From assembly GCF_934191625.1 (NCBI RefSeq), contig NZ_CAKPUG010000002.1:310001-374000 (forward strand): a DNA stretch of 64,000 nucleotides, given 5' to 3'. Below, piece after piece: positions 7,536-17,335 of the stretch. The stretch is from an uncultured Lactococcus sp. GTDB lineage: Bacteria > Bacillota > Bacilli > Lactobacillales > Streptococcaceae. Both the position numbers and the translations under genes were made by a program. The notes below the pieces were generated by a model that ran no database searches, had not been told where the DNA came from, and was given only the letters and a program-made list of their open reading frames with translations. Every line of letters starts with the position of its first letter. The first letter of the stretch is position 1.

Positions 7536-10500
7536 TTATTTCGAAAAGAGTCTCACCTGGCTTCGTCCATCTCCAACTTTTTCGACACGCAATTGCTGTG
7601 CGATTGAATCTTTCATTTCTTCAACATGACTGATAAGCCCAACAAGGCGGTTTTCACCTATTTGTTCGAGCGCTGTCATAGCTTTTTGGAGCGTTTCTTG
7701 ATCAAGTGAGCCAAATCCCTCATCTACGAAAAGAGCTTCTATTTGAACTCCTTGCGCAGAGTTCTGTACTACTTCGCTCAATGCTAAAGCTATTGACAAA
7801 GCGGCAATAAAGGTTTCCCCCCCTGATAAGGTATTTGAGGAGCGTGAGGCTCCTGTTTCATTATCGTAAATATTAATATCTAAACCATGATCACGCCTTT
7901 TATTAGCAGATTCTTTAGTTAACTCAAAGCGATAACGATTATTTGAAAGCTGATTGATGAAATGCTGGTTGGCATAGGACAAAACTTTTTCTAGATAATG
8001 CTGGACAACATATGTTTCTAGCTTGAGCTTATCTCCTGATTTTCCTGCAACAGCATTGTAAAGTTTGGTAATTTCACGTGTCTTATTCGCTGTCCTGCCT
8101 TGTGTTTCAAGTACCTTTTCAATCTTTGCAACAGTTATTTCTAGTTGTTGGCGTATATTTGATAACTCGATAACGGTCTTTTGTGCTTGATTATAGCGCT
8201 CGTTTAAGACTTGCTTTTCTTCCCTCAAACTAATAAGATTAGGCCTATTCTTGTCGCATAATTTTTCTTCATACTCTGCTAATACAGAATTCAAGCGTTT
8301 TTCCTCGAGTTCGTAAGTATTAATAAACTTTGAAATTTCAGGCAACTTATCTTCTGAAAGCCATTTTTTCAGCGTGTCCAAATCATGGGTCCAAGCGTTT
8401 GGAGCTGCCAATGCTTTCTGGATAATACGCTCTCCCTCTTGAAGCTTATGTTTTTGCTCTTCAATACGCATCAGACGCTCATCATGTTTTGCTTTTTGCT
8501 CTGTATAACGCTTTTCAAGGGCCATTAACTTCTCACGTACTTCTTGACATTCCTTGTAATAATTGTTGACTTCTTGGCTCAGTATTACCTTCTGCTCTTT
8601 AAGAATCTGACTAGATTGTACTCTCCCAAATTCAGACAAACTTTGAACGACTGTTTCAAGCTGTGCCTTTACTTTATTGCTTTCCTGGATTAGTCCTTGT
8701 CGTTCAGCTTCTAATTTTTCTACTAAAACATAAAGCTTGTCTTTCTCCAAAGAGAGTGCTTCTTGTGCCAATTTTTTTTGCCTATAACTGTTTTCTCTTG
8801 CTTCAAAAATTATGCTTAGCTCTTGACGACTAAAAACTTCCGGAAATTCGCCTTCATGTGACTGACAGAACTGACTGTAAGCTTGATTAAATTTCCGCTC
8901 CGTTTTTTGGAATTCTTCTGTTTTTTCTGCAACTTTTTTTTGTGCTAATCGAAGCTCACTTTGAGCTTTTTCTTTTCTTTCTTCTGCAGCAGCAAAGGCT
9001 TCTTGAGCTTCATCTACTCGTTTCATGGCTTCTTTCAAATCACTATCAGAAACACCAATTCCAACCTGTGCTAAAGGGTGCTCAATAGCACCACAAACTT
9101 TGCATGGTAAACCTTCTTCAAGTTCCTCTTGCAGTTGAGCGATCATAAGCCTTTGGCGCATTTTTCGCTTTTCCTGATACATTTCTTCTTTGAGTATGAA
9201 ATCTTGCTCTATTTTTGCAATATTTTCCTCAGCAAAACATAAAGATTCTTGAGCTTCTTGTTTTTCTTGGTCTAAACGTTCCAAATATTCTGCTAAGGGA
9301 GAAATTTTCTGGTGAAAATCCAATTTTAAACAATTTAAAGCTTCTTTTTCTGCCTGCAGCACGTTCTTGTCAAGAAGCACGTTTTGTAATTGCTGAAGTT
9401 TGGTCTGTGCTTCTTTAAGGGGCGCATCTATCTCGCTTTGCTCTAACTGGAAGTGATCAATCTTTTGTTCAAAGTCCTTTTTCTGAAGGGCAAGCTTTTC
9501 TGCTTGCTCGGCTTGCGTAATCGTCCGAGTCAGCTCTTCAATAGCTTTAACTTTTTCTTCAAATCCTGTGGCTTTCTGACTTAAGTCTTGCTCACGCTTT
9601 TTTACTTCTCCAAGTATTTTCCGCTCTTGCTCAGCCTTTAAACGATAATCAGCTTCACGCGCTTGATTGACTTCTAGTTCTTTTTTAACTTCTGCCAAGT
9701 CACGCAAAGTATCCTTAAACTTCTGCGCCCAGGTACGTGCTTCGTAATCTTTTTTTTGTTGCTCATACAATGCTGCTTGCGCTGCAATTTTTTCCTGATA
9801 TTCTTTTTGAATCTTTTCAGCTTTAAGGAACTCTTGCTCCAGAAGTAAAGCTTCTTCGTAAGTTTTATCAACGATTTCTACTTGTTTCTGAGCTATTTTT
9901 GCTAAGTCACGAGCTTTGCTTTCTTGCAGCTGCTTTTGCTCCAAAAACTCGATCGCTTTTTTAAATTTTTCATTATCTGGACATTCTTCCAAAGCTTTGA
10001 ATTCTTCCTCGGTCCAAACAGAAGAGCTGTATTGACTTTGTAAAATTGAATCAAGAGCTGCGTTTTCTTGATTATTTTGTGTATATTGATTCCGCACCTC
10101 CTCAGAAAAGACAGTAAAAATTGCCGTACCAAAAATTTTCTTCAGGATTTCTTCTTTTTCATTGGTGGCAGATTTTAAAAAGCGTGAGAAGTCATTTTGC
10201 GGCAGTAAAATGATTTTCTTAAACTGCTCGGCGCTGAGATTTAAAAGGTTATATATTTCACTGGCTACCTCGACCGGTTTCGTTGCCAAACTGGCTTGCT
10301 CTACACCAAATACTTTATCTACGATTGCTAAGCTAGCTTGACTTTTTTCTTTCTTAGTTCCTTTTCCTCTTTTCTTAAGGACTTCTTGTTCGGGACAACG
10401 ATATACCTTATACAGGAAGTTCCCTTGCTCAAAGTAGAAGGTAACTTCTGTACGCTGATCAGGTTGTGCAAACTGGCTGCGCATCTCCTTTGCTTCACGA

Positions 10501-10673
10501 TCGCCGGTCGTCTTATCAAATAAAACATACGTCATCGCATCAAAAATCGTAGACTTACCAGCACCAGTATCGCCACTGATTAAAAACAAGGGTGCCTCAT
10601 CCAGAGCTCGAAAATCGATCTCAGAGTGTGCATGAGGACCGAAATAATTCATTTCTAAGTAAATTGGTTTCAT
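7536..10673 (-). CDS. sbcC: DNA repair exonuclease ATPase subunit SbcC
   Basis: 1045 residues. With SbcD it forms the Mre11-Rad50-type nuclease that cleaves hairpins and blocked DNA ends. The N-terminal Walker A (SGDTGAGKSTIFDAM) is near residue 34-48, followed by a very long coiled coil broken near residue 520 by the zinc-hook CKVC. The C-terminal half of the ATPase has the signature LSGGETFIAALSIALALSE and Walker B LFVDEGFGSLD. The start overlaps the end of sbcD by 4 nt (ATGA), so translation is coupled. Confidence 0.96.
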   Translation of the reverse strand: MKPIYLEMNYFGPHAHSEIDFRALDEAPLFLISGDTGAGKSTIFDAMTYVLFDKTTGDREAKEMRSQFAQPDQRTEVTFYFEQGNFLYKVYRCPEQEVLKKRGKGTKKEKSQASLAIVDKVFGVEQASLATKPVEVASEIYNLLNLSAEQFKKIILLPQNDFSRFLKSATNEKEEILKKIFGTAIFTVFSEEVRNQYTQNNQENAALDSILQSQYSSSVWTEEEFKALEECPDNEKFKKAIEFLEQKQLQESKARDLAKIAQKQVEIVDKTYEEALLLEQEFLKAEKIQKEYQEKIAAQAALYEQQKKDYEARTWAQKFKDTLRDLAEVKKELEVNQAREADYRLKAEQERKILGEVKKREQDLSQKATGFEEKVKAIEELTRTITQAEQAEKLALQKKDFEQKIDHFQLEQSEIDAPLKEAQTKLQQLQNVLLDKNVLQAEKEALNCLKLDFHQKISPLAEYLERLDQEKQEAQESLCFAEENIAKIEQDFILKEEMYQEKRKMRQRLMIAQLQEELEEGLPCKVCGAIEHPLAQVGIGVSDSDLKEAMKRVDEAQEAFAAAEERKEKAQSELRLAQKKVAEKTEEFQKTERKFNQAYSQFCQSHEGEFPEVFSRQELSIIFEARENSYRQKKLAQEALSLEKDKLYVLVEKLEAERQGLIQESNKVKAQLETVVQSLSEFGRVQSSQILKEQKVILSQEVNNYYKECQEVREKLMALEKRYTEQKAKHDERLMRIEEQKHKLQEGERIIQKALAAPNAWTHDLDTLKKWLSEDKLPEISKFINTYELEEKRLNSVLAEYEEKLCDKNRPNLISLREEKQVLNERYNQAQKTVIELSNIRQQLEITVAKIEKVLETQGRTANKTREITKLYNAVAGKSGDKLKLETYVVQHYLEKVLSYANQHFINQLSNNRYRFELTKESANKRRDHGLDINIYDNETGASRSSNTLSGGETFIAALSIALALSEVVQNSAQGVQIEALFVDEGFGSLDQETLQKAMTALEQIGENRLVGLISHVEEMKDSIAQQLRVEKVGDGRSQVRLFSK

Positions 10674-11848
10674 AACTGCTTCTCACCTTTCAACTCAATA
10701 AAAGTTTTTTCGATGAAGTCTTGCTGATAAGCGCTGAGTGCCTCACCTGTAACCTGCTGGTAGAAACTTTGTACGATTTCTTCCTCACTCATCATTTCTA
10801 CATTTTGATATGTTTTTTGCTCAATAAGTTGCTCTTTGTCTTCATAATCCAATTCAACTATAGTGCCATAGATTTTCTGAAGCTTGGCACGCAAATTTTG
10901 TCCTGCATGAGCAAACCGGTCAAAGTTTTTGATACATATAGCAAACCAAGCGGTTTTTAAAGGTTGCTGTTGGTAAAAATTAGGATCGATGAGAGTTTCC
11001 CACTCCTCTGCAAGAACAATCAAATCTGTCTGGGGTTGAATTTCGAAAAATTCCACCTCAATCTTATCGCCGACATCTACGATATAATAGCCTTTTTTTG
11101 TTTTCGCCTCTTTGATATTAAATTTTATCGGACTTCCTGAATAACGCACTGTGGCACTAGGTGAAGCATAGTGCGTGTGAATGTGTCCCAAAGCAACATA
11201 GTCAAAACCTGAAAATTGCTGGACTGTTACAGTAGCCAATCCGCCAGCTTTAGACTTCGTTTCACTCGTCAGCTCAATTTCCTGTTTAGCTGAAGGACTC
11301 ACAGCAAAGTGAGTCACTAAAATTTGTTTTTTCTTAGGGTCAAAGGATTCACGCATTTTTGCAAGTACTAGTTCTAAGGCTTGTCCCAAGCTTTTGATCT
11401 CTTTCACCCTCTCTTCTGGCATACCGGTTTGCAAAAAATACACACGTGCATCAGCAGGGTCAAAATAAGGCAATAAGAAAACTTGAATCTCCGCTGTTTC
11501 AATAGGTTCAAAGGCTTCTTCCAACAAAGTATTCAAATGCAAATGGTTAAACTCCATCCATTCACGTCCATAATTTAGTCGTCGAGCACTATCGTGATTT
11601 CCCGAAATTGCATAGATAGGGAAATTCTCCTGAATATTCATTTCCCTCAACATTTCATTAAAGATTGACACGGATGCTGCACTTGGTACTGTTCGGTCAT
11701 AAAGATCTCCAGCTATAATAATACCGTCAACTTTTTCTTTCTTAGCTGCGGCAAGCATGATTTTAAACGCATGCTTTTGTTCCTCCAAAAGACTCCAACC
11801 ATTCAAGGTTCTACCAATATGCCAATCTGATGTATGTAAAAATTTCAC
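10670..11848 (-). CDS. sbcD: DNA repair nuclease subunit SbcD
   Basis: 392 residues with the calcineurin-like phosphoesterase motifs in order: HTSDWHIG (residues 5-12), GDLYDR, GNHDSARR, THFAV and LGHIHTHY. It is the Mn2+-dependent nuclease partner of SbcC. The start codon is GTG, preceded by AAAAGGG at a long spacing; a promoter with TATAAT lies on the minus strand near 11884-11889. The gene is the first of the sbcD-sbcC pair. Confidence 0.95.
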   Translation of the reverse strand: MKFLHTSDWHIGRTLNGWSLLEEQKHAFKIMLAAAKKEKVDGIIIAGDLYDRTVPSAASVSIFNEMLREMNIQENFPIYAISGNHDSARRLNYGREWMEFNHLHLNTLLEEAFEPIETAEIQVFLLPYFDPADARVYFLQTGMPEERVKEIKSLGQALELVLAKMRESFDPKKKQILVTHFAVSPSAKQEIELTSETKSKAGGLATVTVQQFSGFDYVALGHIHTHYASPSATVRYSGSPIKFNIKEAKTKKGYYIVDVGDKIEVEFFEIQPQTDLIVLAEEWETLIDPNFYQQQPLKTAWFAICIKNFDRFAHAGQNLRAKLQKIYGTIVELDYEDKEQLIEQKTYQNVEMMSEEEIVQSFYQQVTGEALSAYQQDFIEKTFIELKGEKQL

Positions 11849-11971
11849 TAATTTCAGCCCTTTTCTACTTTTTCGCTTCCTCTATTATACCTCATAAAAG
11901 TTAAAGAAAAACAAATGCAAGGTTTATTTAGCATGTAGGTGTTTTTCTCTGATAGGAAACAGTCATTTTAT

Positions 11972-11990
11972 TGTGATATAATTCTCATTA
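11972..11990 (+). promoter_or_regulatory. Extended -10 promoter predicting a leaderless menA mRNA
   Basis: TGATATAAT (TATAAT at 11977-11982) ends 7 nt before the ATG at 11990. There is no ribosome-binding sequence upstream of the ATG and no clear -35. The transcription start is predicted at the start codon. Confidence 0.6.
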
Positions 11991-12931
11991 TGAACGTCAA
12001 AACTTTTCTTAATTTTACAAGAATCCAAACATTACCCGTGGCTTTGCTTTCGCCACTTGCGGGGATTATGTTCTCGCTTTGGTATTTTCACTCTTTTCAT
12101 CTTTTACCAACCTTCCTTTTTCTGATTGGTCTTGCTGCTATCAACCTTTTTGTTTCTGCATGGAATAATTTAATGGACTACCACAAAGCCTTAGATCCAG
12201 AATATAAAACTCAACAAAACATTATCAGTACCCGCAACATCAATCCTAAGTTAGCCTTAAGAATATGCTTACTTTTACTTTTTATAGATATTGTGATTGG
12301 CCTTTTAGTTGTGTTCATCACTAATCTTGCTGTTTTACCTATTGGTGGGCTTTGCTTCATAGTGGCCATTTTTTACACTTATGGTCCTTTTGCATTCAGT
12401 CGGTTCCCTTTGGGCGAAATTTTAGCTGGCCTTTGCGAGGGCTTTTTCGGTTTTTTTCTTGCTGTATATATAAATTCTTATGATTTAGGTTATTTCTTTA
12501 TTCAATTTGACGGTTGGAAAATGAATTGGGCTTGGGACTTTTATCAACTCTTACCGATAATGCTCATCGGTCTGTTATGCTTTTGCCAAAATTTCAATGT
12601 TATGCTTTCCGATAACCTTTGTGATTTGGAACAAGATATTCGTAATCATCGTTTTACCTTGCCTTACTACCTTAAAGTCCCTAGAAGTCTCATCCTCTAT
12701 AAAATCATGTATATCCTTCCTGCAGTGTGCGTTGCCTTAGCGATAATTTTAGGTTTTTTACCTTTATGGTCTATCTTAATGTTGCTCATTCTCTTCGAGC
12801 TTATTCCTAATATGAAAAAATTTCTCCAAAAGCAAGTTAAAAGTGAAACTTTCCATTATCAAATCAAGAATTTAATACTTTACAATGGTAGTTTAGCTTT
12901 GACCCTGCTGATTGCTATCATGTTTAAATAA
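11990..12931 (+). CDS. menA: UbiA-family prenyltransferase, probably 1,4-dihydroxy-2-naphthoate prenyltransferase
   Basis: 313 residues with about eight membrane segments. It would attach the isoprenoid tail to the naphthoquinone ring in menaquinone synthesis at the membrane. UbiA-type aspartate motifs are visible: the NLMDYHKALDPEYKTQQ region near residue 62 and NVMLSDNLCDLEQD near residue 200. MenA is the closest call because lactococci make menaquinone, but no other men gene is in the window. I chose ATG 11990 rather than a GTG at 11939: the extra 17 codons lack a ribosome site and would lie across the promoter. Confidence 0.8.
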   Translation: MNVKTFLNFTRIQTLPVALLSPLAGIMFSLWYFHSFHLLPTFLFLIGLAAINLFVSAWNNLMDYHKALDPEYKTQQNIISTRNINPKLALRICLLLLFIDIVIGLLVVFITNLAVLPIGGLCFIVAIFYTYGPFAFSRFPLGEILAGLCEGFFGFFLAVYINSYDLGYFFIQFDGWKMNWAWDFYQLLPIMLIGLLCFCQNFNVMLSDNLCDLEQDIRNHRFTLPYYLKVPRSLILYKIMYILPAVCVALAIILGFLPLWSILMLLILFELIPNMKKFLQKQVKSETFHYQIKNLILYNGSLALTLLIAIMFK

Positions 12932-12960
12932 AAACTCTCCATATTAGTTTGGAGAGTTTT
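12931..12960. terminator. Bidirectional terminator between menA and the P-type ATPase
   Basis: An 11-bp perfect stem (12931-12941/12950-12960) with A and T runs on both sides, between two convergent genes. Confidence 0.85.
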
Positions 12961-12987
12961 TATTTTATATTTTCTTAAGGTATTTAA

Positions 12988-15663
12988 TTAACCAATTTTG
13001 TTTACTTTAGCTTGTGCTTTTTTCTGACTTACAAATACACGAAGAGCTTTGATGATTTCCATCAAAAGAACTGCTCCTAAAGCGAGACCCGCAGCAAGCA
13101 ACCAATAATGCATACTAAAGTTTGCTGGGATACTGAAGAATTCACGTGTGAAAGGTAAAGTAGTCAAACTATAAAGGCCTAAACAGAATACAACAGCACC
13201 TAAAACGTATTTATTTGAGAAAAGCCCCAATGAAAGAATAGTTTGAGAGTTTGAACGTGCTGTAAAAGTTTGTAAGCTACGTGCTAAGATTAAAGTTGTG
13301 AAGGCCATTGCCACACCTAACTCAGGTGAAACTTGCATACCAATATACTGTGAAATAATCGCAGCTACACCAATCAAAACACCACGAATAGCAACGCTGG
13401 CCATTAAACCACCTTCGAAGATTCCTTCATCAGAAGGACGTGGCTTTTTCTTCATAACATTTGGCTCAGCTTTTTCCATACCCAAGGCAATTGCTGGAAC
13501 AGAGTCATTGACTAAGTTAATAAAGAGCAACTGTAAGGCTGTAAATGGGCTTGCCCAGTTCATGACTAAGGCAAATACGATTGTAATAATCGCCCCCAAG
13601 TTTCCTGAGAAGAGGTAACCAATGGATTTCTTAATATTATCATAGACTGTACGTCCAACCGCTACAGCATTGACAATAGAAACAAAGTTATCATCGGTCA
13701 AAATCATTGAAGATGCATCTTTAGCAACGTCCGTACCAGAACCCATAGCAATACCGATATTGGCTTGTTTCAAGGCTGGCGCATCATTGACCCCATCACC
13801 TGTCATCGCTGTAACATGAGCTTTTTTCTGCCATGCACGCACAATACGGATCTTATTTTCTGGTGAGACACGCGCATAAACTGAAATTTTTGATAAATTA
13901 TTATCTAACTCTTGCTCTGACATAGCATCTAATTCTTGTCCCGTCACAGCAATATCATTTTCACCAAAAAGACCAATATCTTGACCAATTGCACGTGCCG
14001 TTGTTTTATGGTCACCTGTAATCATTACTGTACGGATTCCTGCTTTTTTCGCTTCTGCGATAGAGTCATATACAGCTTCACGTGGAGGATCAATCATAGC
14101 TGTTAAACCAATCAAGATCAGATCACTTTCATCTTCCAAATCCAGAACTTCTTTGTCTTGTGGCAAAGGTTTATAAGCATATGCCAAAACACGGAGCGCT
14201 TTATTACTGAATGCTTCATTTTGTTTTTGGAATTCCGCTTTTAAATCATCGGTAAAGTCTTGGACTTTACCATTGATAAGAACTTTTGTACAGCGTGCAA
14301 ACATCACGTCTGGGCCACCCTTTGTCAACATAAGTTTTTCGCCATCAATAAGGTTAATGGTTGACATCAACTTACGGTCTGAATCAAAGGGAAGTTCTGC
14401 TAAACGAGGGTAAGCTTCGCGAAGTTCTTGATAAGGTTTTCCGACTTTGTTGCTGAAAGCAATAAGTGCAACTTCTGTTGGATCTCCAAGCTCTTGACCT
14501 TCTTCATTGATACTCGAATCATTACACAGGACTGCTGCTTCAATCAGTAGCTTTTCGTCTGCCGTCCAAGTCTCAGGTTGATCAGGGAAACTTTCTTTTT
14601 TATCTGTAGGTAAAAAGTAATCGACAACTGTCATTTTGTTTTGTGTCAATGTCCCTGTTTTATCCGTACAGATGACGCTGGTAGAACCTAAGGTTTCAAC
14701 GGCAGGTAATTTACGAATGATAGCATGTTGTTTTGCCATTTTGTTCGTTCCTACTGAAAGAACAATAGTCACAATCGAAGAAAGGGCCTCTGGAATTGCA
14801 GCAACTGCGACAGCAACTGCAAACATAAAGGCATCTAGCATCTTCACTTCAATATTGGCAGCATCGCCAGCAAAGAAGATACGTGCCGCTTGAATTGCAA
14901 AGATAGCAACAGAGAGAATCAGTATAGCAATACCAAGTTGTTTACTGAATTTTTCCAGTTTCTGTTGCAAAGGTGTTTGTTTATCTTCAGCCGTTTCAAG
15001 CAGAGTCGCAATCTTACCAATTTCTGTTTGGCTTCCGGTCCCCGTAACAATAAACTCCCCACGTCCATATACAGTAAGTGCACCGCTATAGAGCATATTT
15101 TTACGGTCACCTAAAGGAAGTTCTCCTTCAAGGGGTTCATCTGTCTTTTCAACAGCTTCGGATTCCCCGGTTAACATTCCTTCTTCTACGCGTAAGCTTT
15201 TACACGTCAATACACGACCATCAGCCGGGACAAAATCCCCTGCTTCAAGCAAGACAAGGTCACCTACAACCAGCTCACGGGCTGGAATTGTAATCTTCTC
15301 ACCCCCACGTAAAACTTTTGCATGAGGCGCCGAAATTTGTTTCAAAGCATCGAGTGAACTCTCTGCTTTTTTAGTTTGGATTACTGTCACGATTGAGCTG
15401 ATAAGTACTACCCCAAGGATAATACAGGCTTCCACCACTTCACCCAACGCAAGTTGAACAATGGTAACAATTAGCAAGACAACAACCATTGGATCTTTAA
15501 AGGTGTCGAGTAATATTTTCCAAGTAGGGACTTTGTCCTTGCTCTTTAGCTCGTTAAAGCCATCTCGTTCTTGTCTCTCTTTGACTTCTTGCTCCGTTAG
15601 ACCTTCAACGGTTGTCTGCAATTCTTCAAGGACAAGCTCTGCTTCTTTGTTGTAGAATTCCAT
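12988..15663 (-). CDS. yoaB: P2-type cation ATPase under Mn2+ riboswitch control (Mn2+/Ca2+ exporter)
   Basis: 891 residues. Shows the phosphorylation site CTDKTGTLTQNKMT, TGES in the A domain, MITGDHKTTA, TGDGVNDAPAL, and ten membrane segments. Ion-site motifs VAAIPEALSS (M4) and NLVNDSVPAIALG (M6) match the Ca2+/Mn2+ group. The upstream yybP-ykoY Mn2+ riboswitch indicates that manganese is exported, as known for L. lactis YoaB and pneumococcal MgtA; calcium remains possible. RBS AGAAGGAG precedes the ATG. It converges on menA. Confidence 0.9.
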   Translation of the reverse strand: MEFYNKEAELVLEELQTTVEGLTEQEVKERQERDGFNELKSKDKVPTWKILLDTFKDPMVVVLLIVTIVQLALGEVVEACIILGVVLISSIVTVIQTKKAESSLDALKQISAPHAKVLRGGEKITIPARELVVGDLVLLEAGDFVPADGRVLTCKSLRVEEGMLTGESEAVEKTDEPLEGELPLGDRKNMLYSGALTVYGRGEFIVTGTGSQTEIGKIATLLETAEDKQTPLQQKLEKFSKQLGIAILILSVAIFAIQAARIFFAGDAANIEVKMLDAFMFAVAVAVAAIPEALSSIVTIVLSVGTNKMAKQHAIIRKLPAVETLGSTSVICTDKTGTLTQNKMTVVDYFLPTDKKESFPDQPETWTADEKLLIEAAVLCNDSSINEEGQELGDPTEVALIAFSNKVGKPYQELREAYPRLAELPFDSDRKLMSTINLIDGEKLMLTKGGPDVMFARCTKVLINGKVQDFTDDLKAEFQKQNEAFSNKALRVLAYAYKPLPQDKEVLDLEDESDLILIGLTAMIDPPREAVYDSIAEAKKAGIRTVMITGDHKTTARAIGQDIGLFGENDIAVTGQELDAMSEQELDNNLSKISVYARVSPENKIRIVRAWQKKAHVTAMTGDGVNDAPALKQANIGIAMGSGTDVAKDASSMILTDDNFVSIVNAVAVGRTVYDNIKKSIGYLFSGNLGAIITIVFALVMNWASPFTALQLLFINLVNDSVPAIALGMEKAEPNVMKKKPRPSDEGIFEGGLMASVAIRGVLIGVAAIISQYIGMQVSPELGVAMAFTTLILARSLQTFTARSNSQTILSLGLFSNKYVLGAVVFCLGLYSLTTLPFTREFFSIPANFSMHYWLLAAGLALGAVLLMEIIKALRVFVSQKKAQAKVNKIG

Positions 15664-15809
15664 TTTAGCTCCTTCTCCAATAGTTAAATATGACGCTTGA
15701 TATCAAAAGCAATATTTTTTGAATCAAAACGAATAAGACGCTGCGACAATCTCTATAACAATAGATTCCCACCAGAGTGAATATTTTTCAACATTCTCTA
15801 TGTAGCGTA

Positions 15810-15940
15810 TTAAAAAGACCCCTGCCAAAAAATGGCAAAGGTCTTGCTAAACATGTCATATCCATGTCAACAAAGCCGGTGAGATTTTCACTCACGGAAT
15901 GACGACTTTGTTTCGGCTTGCACCGACGCTACTCCCCTTT
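15810..15940 (-). ncRNA. yybP-ykoY manganese riboswitch with intrinsic terminator
   Basis: Read on the minus strand, AAAGGGGAGTAGCGTCGG opens the aptamer at 15940. Then come the CCGAAACAAAGTCGTCA segment, a GTGAG/CTCAC hairpin, CCGGCTTTGTTGACAT and GCAAGACCTTT closing P1. This is nearly the L. lactis yoaB aptamer. The 3' strand of P1 is also the 5' arm of a 13-bp terminator stem (15833-15845/15815-15827, two G-U pairs) followed by a U run. Mn2+ binding should stabilise P1, prevent the terminator and switch the ATPase on. Confidence 0.95.
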
Positions 15941-15968
15941 GGGAATTCATATTCATTATTGTTCTTTA

Positions 15969-15997
15969 ATAATAACAAATTCCACCTTTAAATGCAA
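15969..15997 (-). promoter_or_regulatory. Promoter of the riboswitch-ATPase transcript
   Basis: TTGCAT (15992-15997), 17-nt spacer, TATTAT (15969-15974) with a TGT extension, placed about 30 nt before the aptamer. Confidence 0.8.
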
Positions 15998-16044
15998 GAA
16001 ATGGGCTTAAACCATCCTAAAGCTTCATTGTAACCAAAAACTAG

Positions 16045-16383
16045 TTACTCTTCTCTTTTAATCTTTTCCAGACTTTTCCCTTTAGCAAGTTCATCCACTA
16101 CCTTATCCATATAACGTAGCTTTTTCATGAAATTATCTGTGATTTCTTCTACACGAACACCGCAAATCACTCCCGTAATAAGAGGTGCCTTGTCATTAAA
16201 GGGCTGGTTTTCAATCAATTGACCCAAGCTGCCTGTCAGTTGGCTGGGGTTGGTGTAGCCTGTCAACCAAGTCAAAATCTCATCCAATTCTTCCTTTGTA
16301 CGTCCTTTTTTCTCTACTTTCGCCAAGTAAAGCGGATAAACGGTCTCAAATTTCATCTGTTTTACACGTTCAGTGCTTGCCAT
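16045..16383 (-). CDS. DUF2200 family protein
   Basis: 112 residues; the pattern FETVYPLYLAKVEKKGRTKEE followed by WLTGY and ITGVICGVRVEEI identifies DUF2200, a small soluble family of unknown function. I chose ATG 16383 because AGAGGT lies upstream of it. A longer frame to 16443 adds 20 residues whose DNA contains the promoter. The gene has its own promoter, so it is not part of the sugar operon that ends just upstream. Confidence 0.85.
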   Translation of the reverse strand: MASTERVKQMKFETVYPLYLAKVEKKGRTKEELDEILTWLTGYTNPSQLTGSLGQLIENQPFNDKAPLITGVICGVRVEEITDNFMKKLRYMDKVVDELAKGKSLEKIKREE

Positions 16384-16414
16384 ATTCTTTACCTCTATAA
16401 AGCCTTTTCTTTTA

Positions 16415-16443
16415 AGTATATAGAGCGCCAGTTTTTTTGTCAA
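16415..16443 (-). promoter_or_regulatory. Promoter of the DUF2200 gene
   Basis: Consensus TTGACA (16438-16443), 17-nt spacer, TATACT (16415-16420). The -35 box starts directly after the ROK gene stop codon. Confidence 0.85.
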
Positions 16444-16444
16444 A

Positions 16445-17335
16445 TCATCTCTGAGCTTTTGGGAAAATAGTGTAAAAATTTAAAGCTGCCCCAATCAGAT
16501 TGGCATTGTTCATATATTGACAACGTTCAACTCTTGGAAGTATATGGGCGATATCGTAGCTCTGGAGGCGCTCCAATAATTTTCTTTGGAGGATTTCGGG
16601 CAAATCTTCCCGCGCAGACATTCCTCCACCGATGATAATTGTATCTGGGTCAAGTGAAACTTGGATATTATATAGGTAATCAGAAATAATCTCCAGCATA
16701 TTTTTGATAAGTGAGGTAGCGTGGGGATTTTTTTGATCCTTTAAGTCAAAAAGCTCTTTTCCAGAAATTTTCTGTCCTGTCTCTCTATGATAGGCTTCTG
16801 CTGCCTTAACCAAGGGCCCTGTTTCGCTAAAAGTTTTCCGTGTTGCATTTTTCATTAAACCGAACTCGCCTGCAAAAAGATGCGCACCTTTATAAAGTTT
16901 GCGGTTAATGAAGATCGCACCGCCTACTCCTGTGCCTATGACCAAAAAAACGGCATTCTGGGCTTCTTTTCCTGCACCATAATCCATTTCACAAATCCCT
17001 GCACAATTAGCATCATTTTCGATAGCTACCGGCAAGTCAAAGTACTTTTCAATTTCATCAAATATGGGACGATTGTGCAGATAAGGTACTGCACTGATTC
17101 CTTCAATTCTTCTTAATTTTGTATTTACAGCTCCTGGAGATGATATTGCAATTCCCTCAATCTTTGGATAATCCTTGATGATGGTGCTCATTTTCTCAGT
17201 AAGTTTTTCGAAGCTTTCAGGAGTTTTAAAAGAAGCATTATATAAGATTTCTACCCCATTCCATAAACCATATTTTACCGCTGTACCTCCAATATCAAAA
17301 ACGGCGAGATTCTGTCCTTTATTCTTCATATCCAT
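16445..17335 (-). CDS. ROK family sugar kinase (BglK-like)
   Basis: About 296 residues. The ATP motif FDIGGTAVKYGLW is at the N-terminus and the catalytic ENDANCAG near residue 120. The CxCGxxGC zinc motif of most ROK kinases is absent; the region reads HLFAGEFGLMKNATRK instead. Beta-glucoside kinase BglK also lacks it, so phosphorylation of a disaccharide or its product by ATP is plausible (inference). Start is uncertain: GTG 17344, ATG 17335 and ATG 17329 all overlap the GH1 gene end; AAGTGAG favours 17335. It is the last gene of the alpha-mannosidase operon. Confidence 0.85.
   Translation of the reverse strand: MDMKNKGQNLAVFDIGGTAVKYGLWNGVEILYNASFKTPESFEKLTEKMSTIIKDYPKIEGIAISSPGAVNTKLRRIEGISAVPYLHNRPIFDEIEKYFDLPVAIENDANCAGICEMDYGAGKEAQNAVFLVIGTGVGGAIFINRKLYKGAHLFAGEFGLMKNATRKTFSETGPLVKAAEAYHRETGQKISGKELFDLKDQKNPHATSLIKNMLEIISDYLYNIQVSLDPDTIIIGGGMSAREDLPEILQRKLLERLQSYDIAHILPRVERCQYMNNANLIGAALNFYTIFPKAQR

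Noticed and set aside
11939..11989. N-terminal extension of menA from GTG
   Set aside because: No ribosome site, sequence unlike the family start and lies over the predicted promoter.
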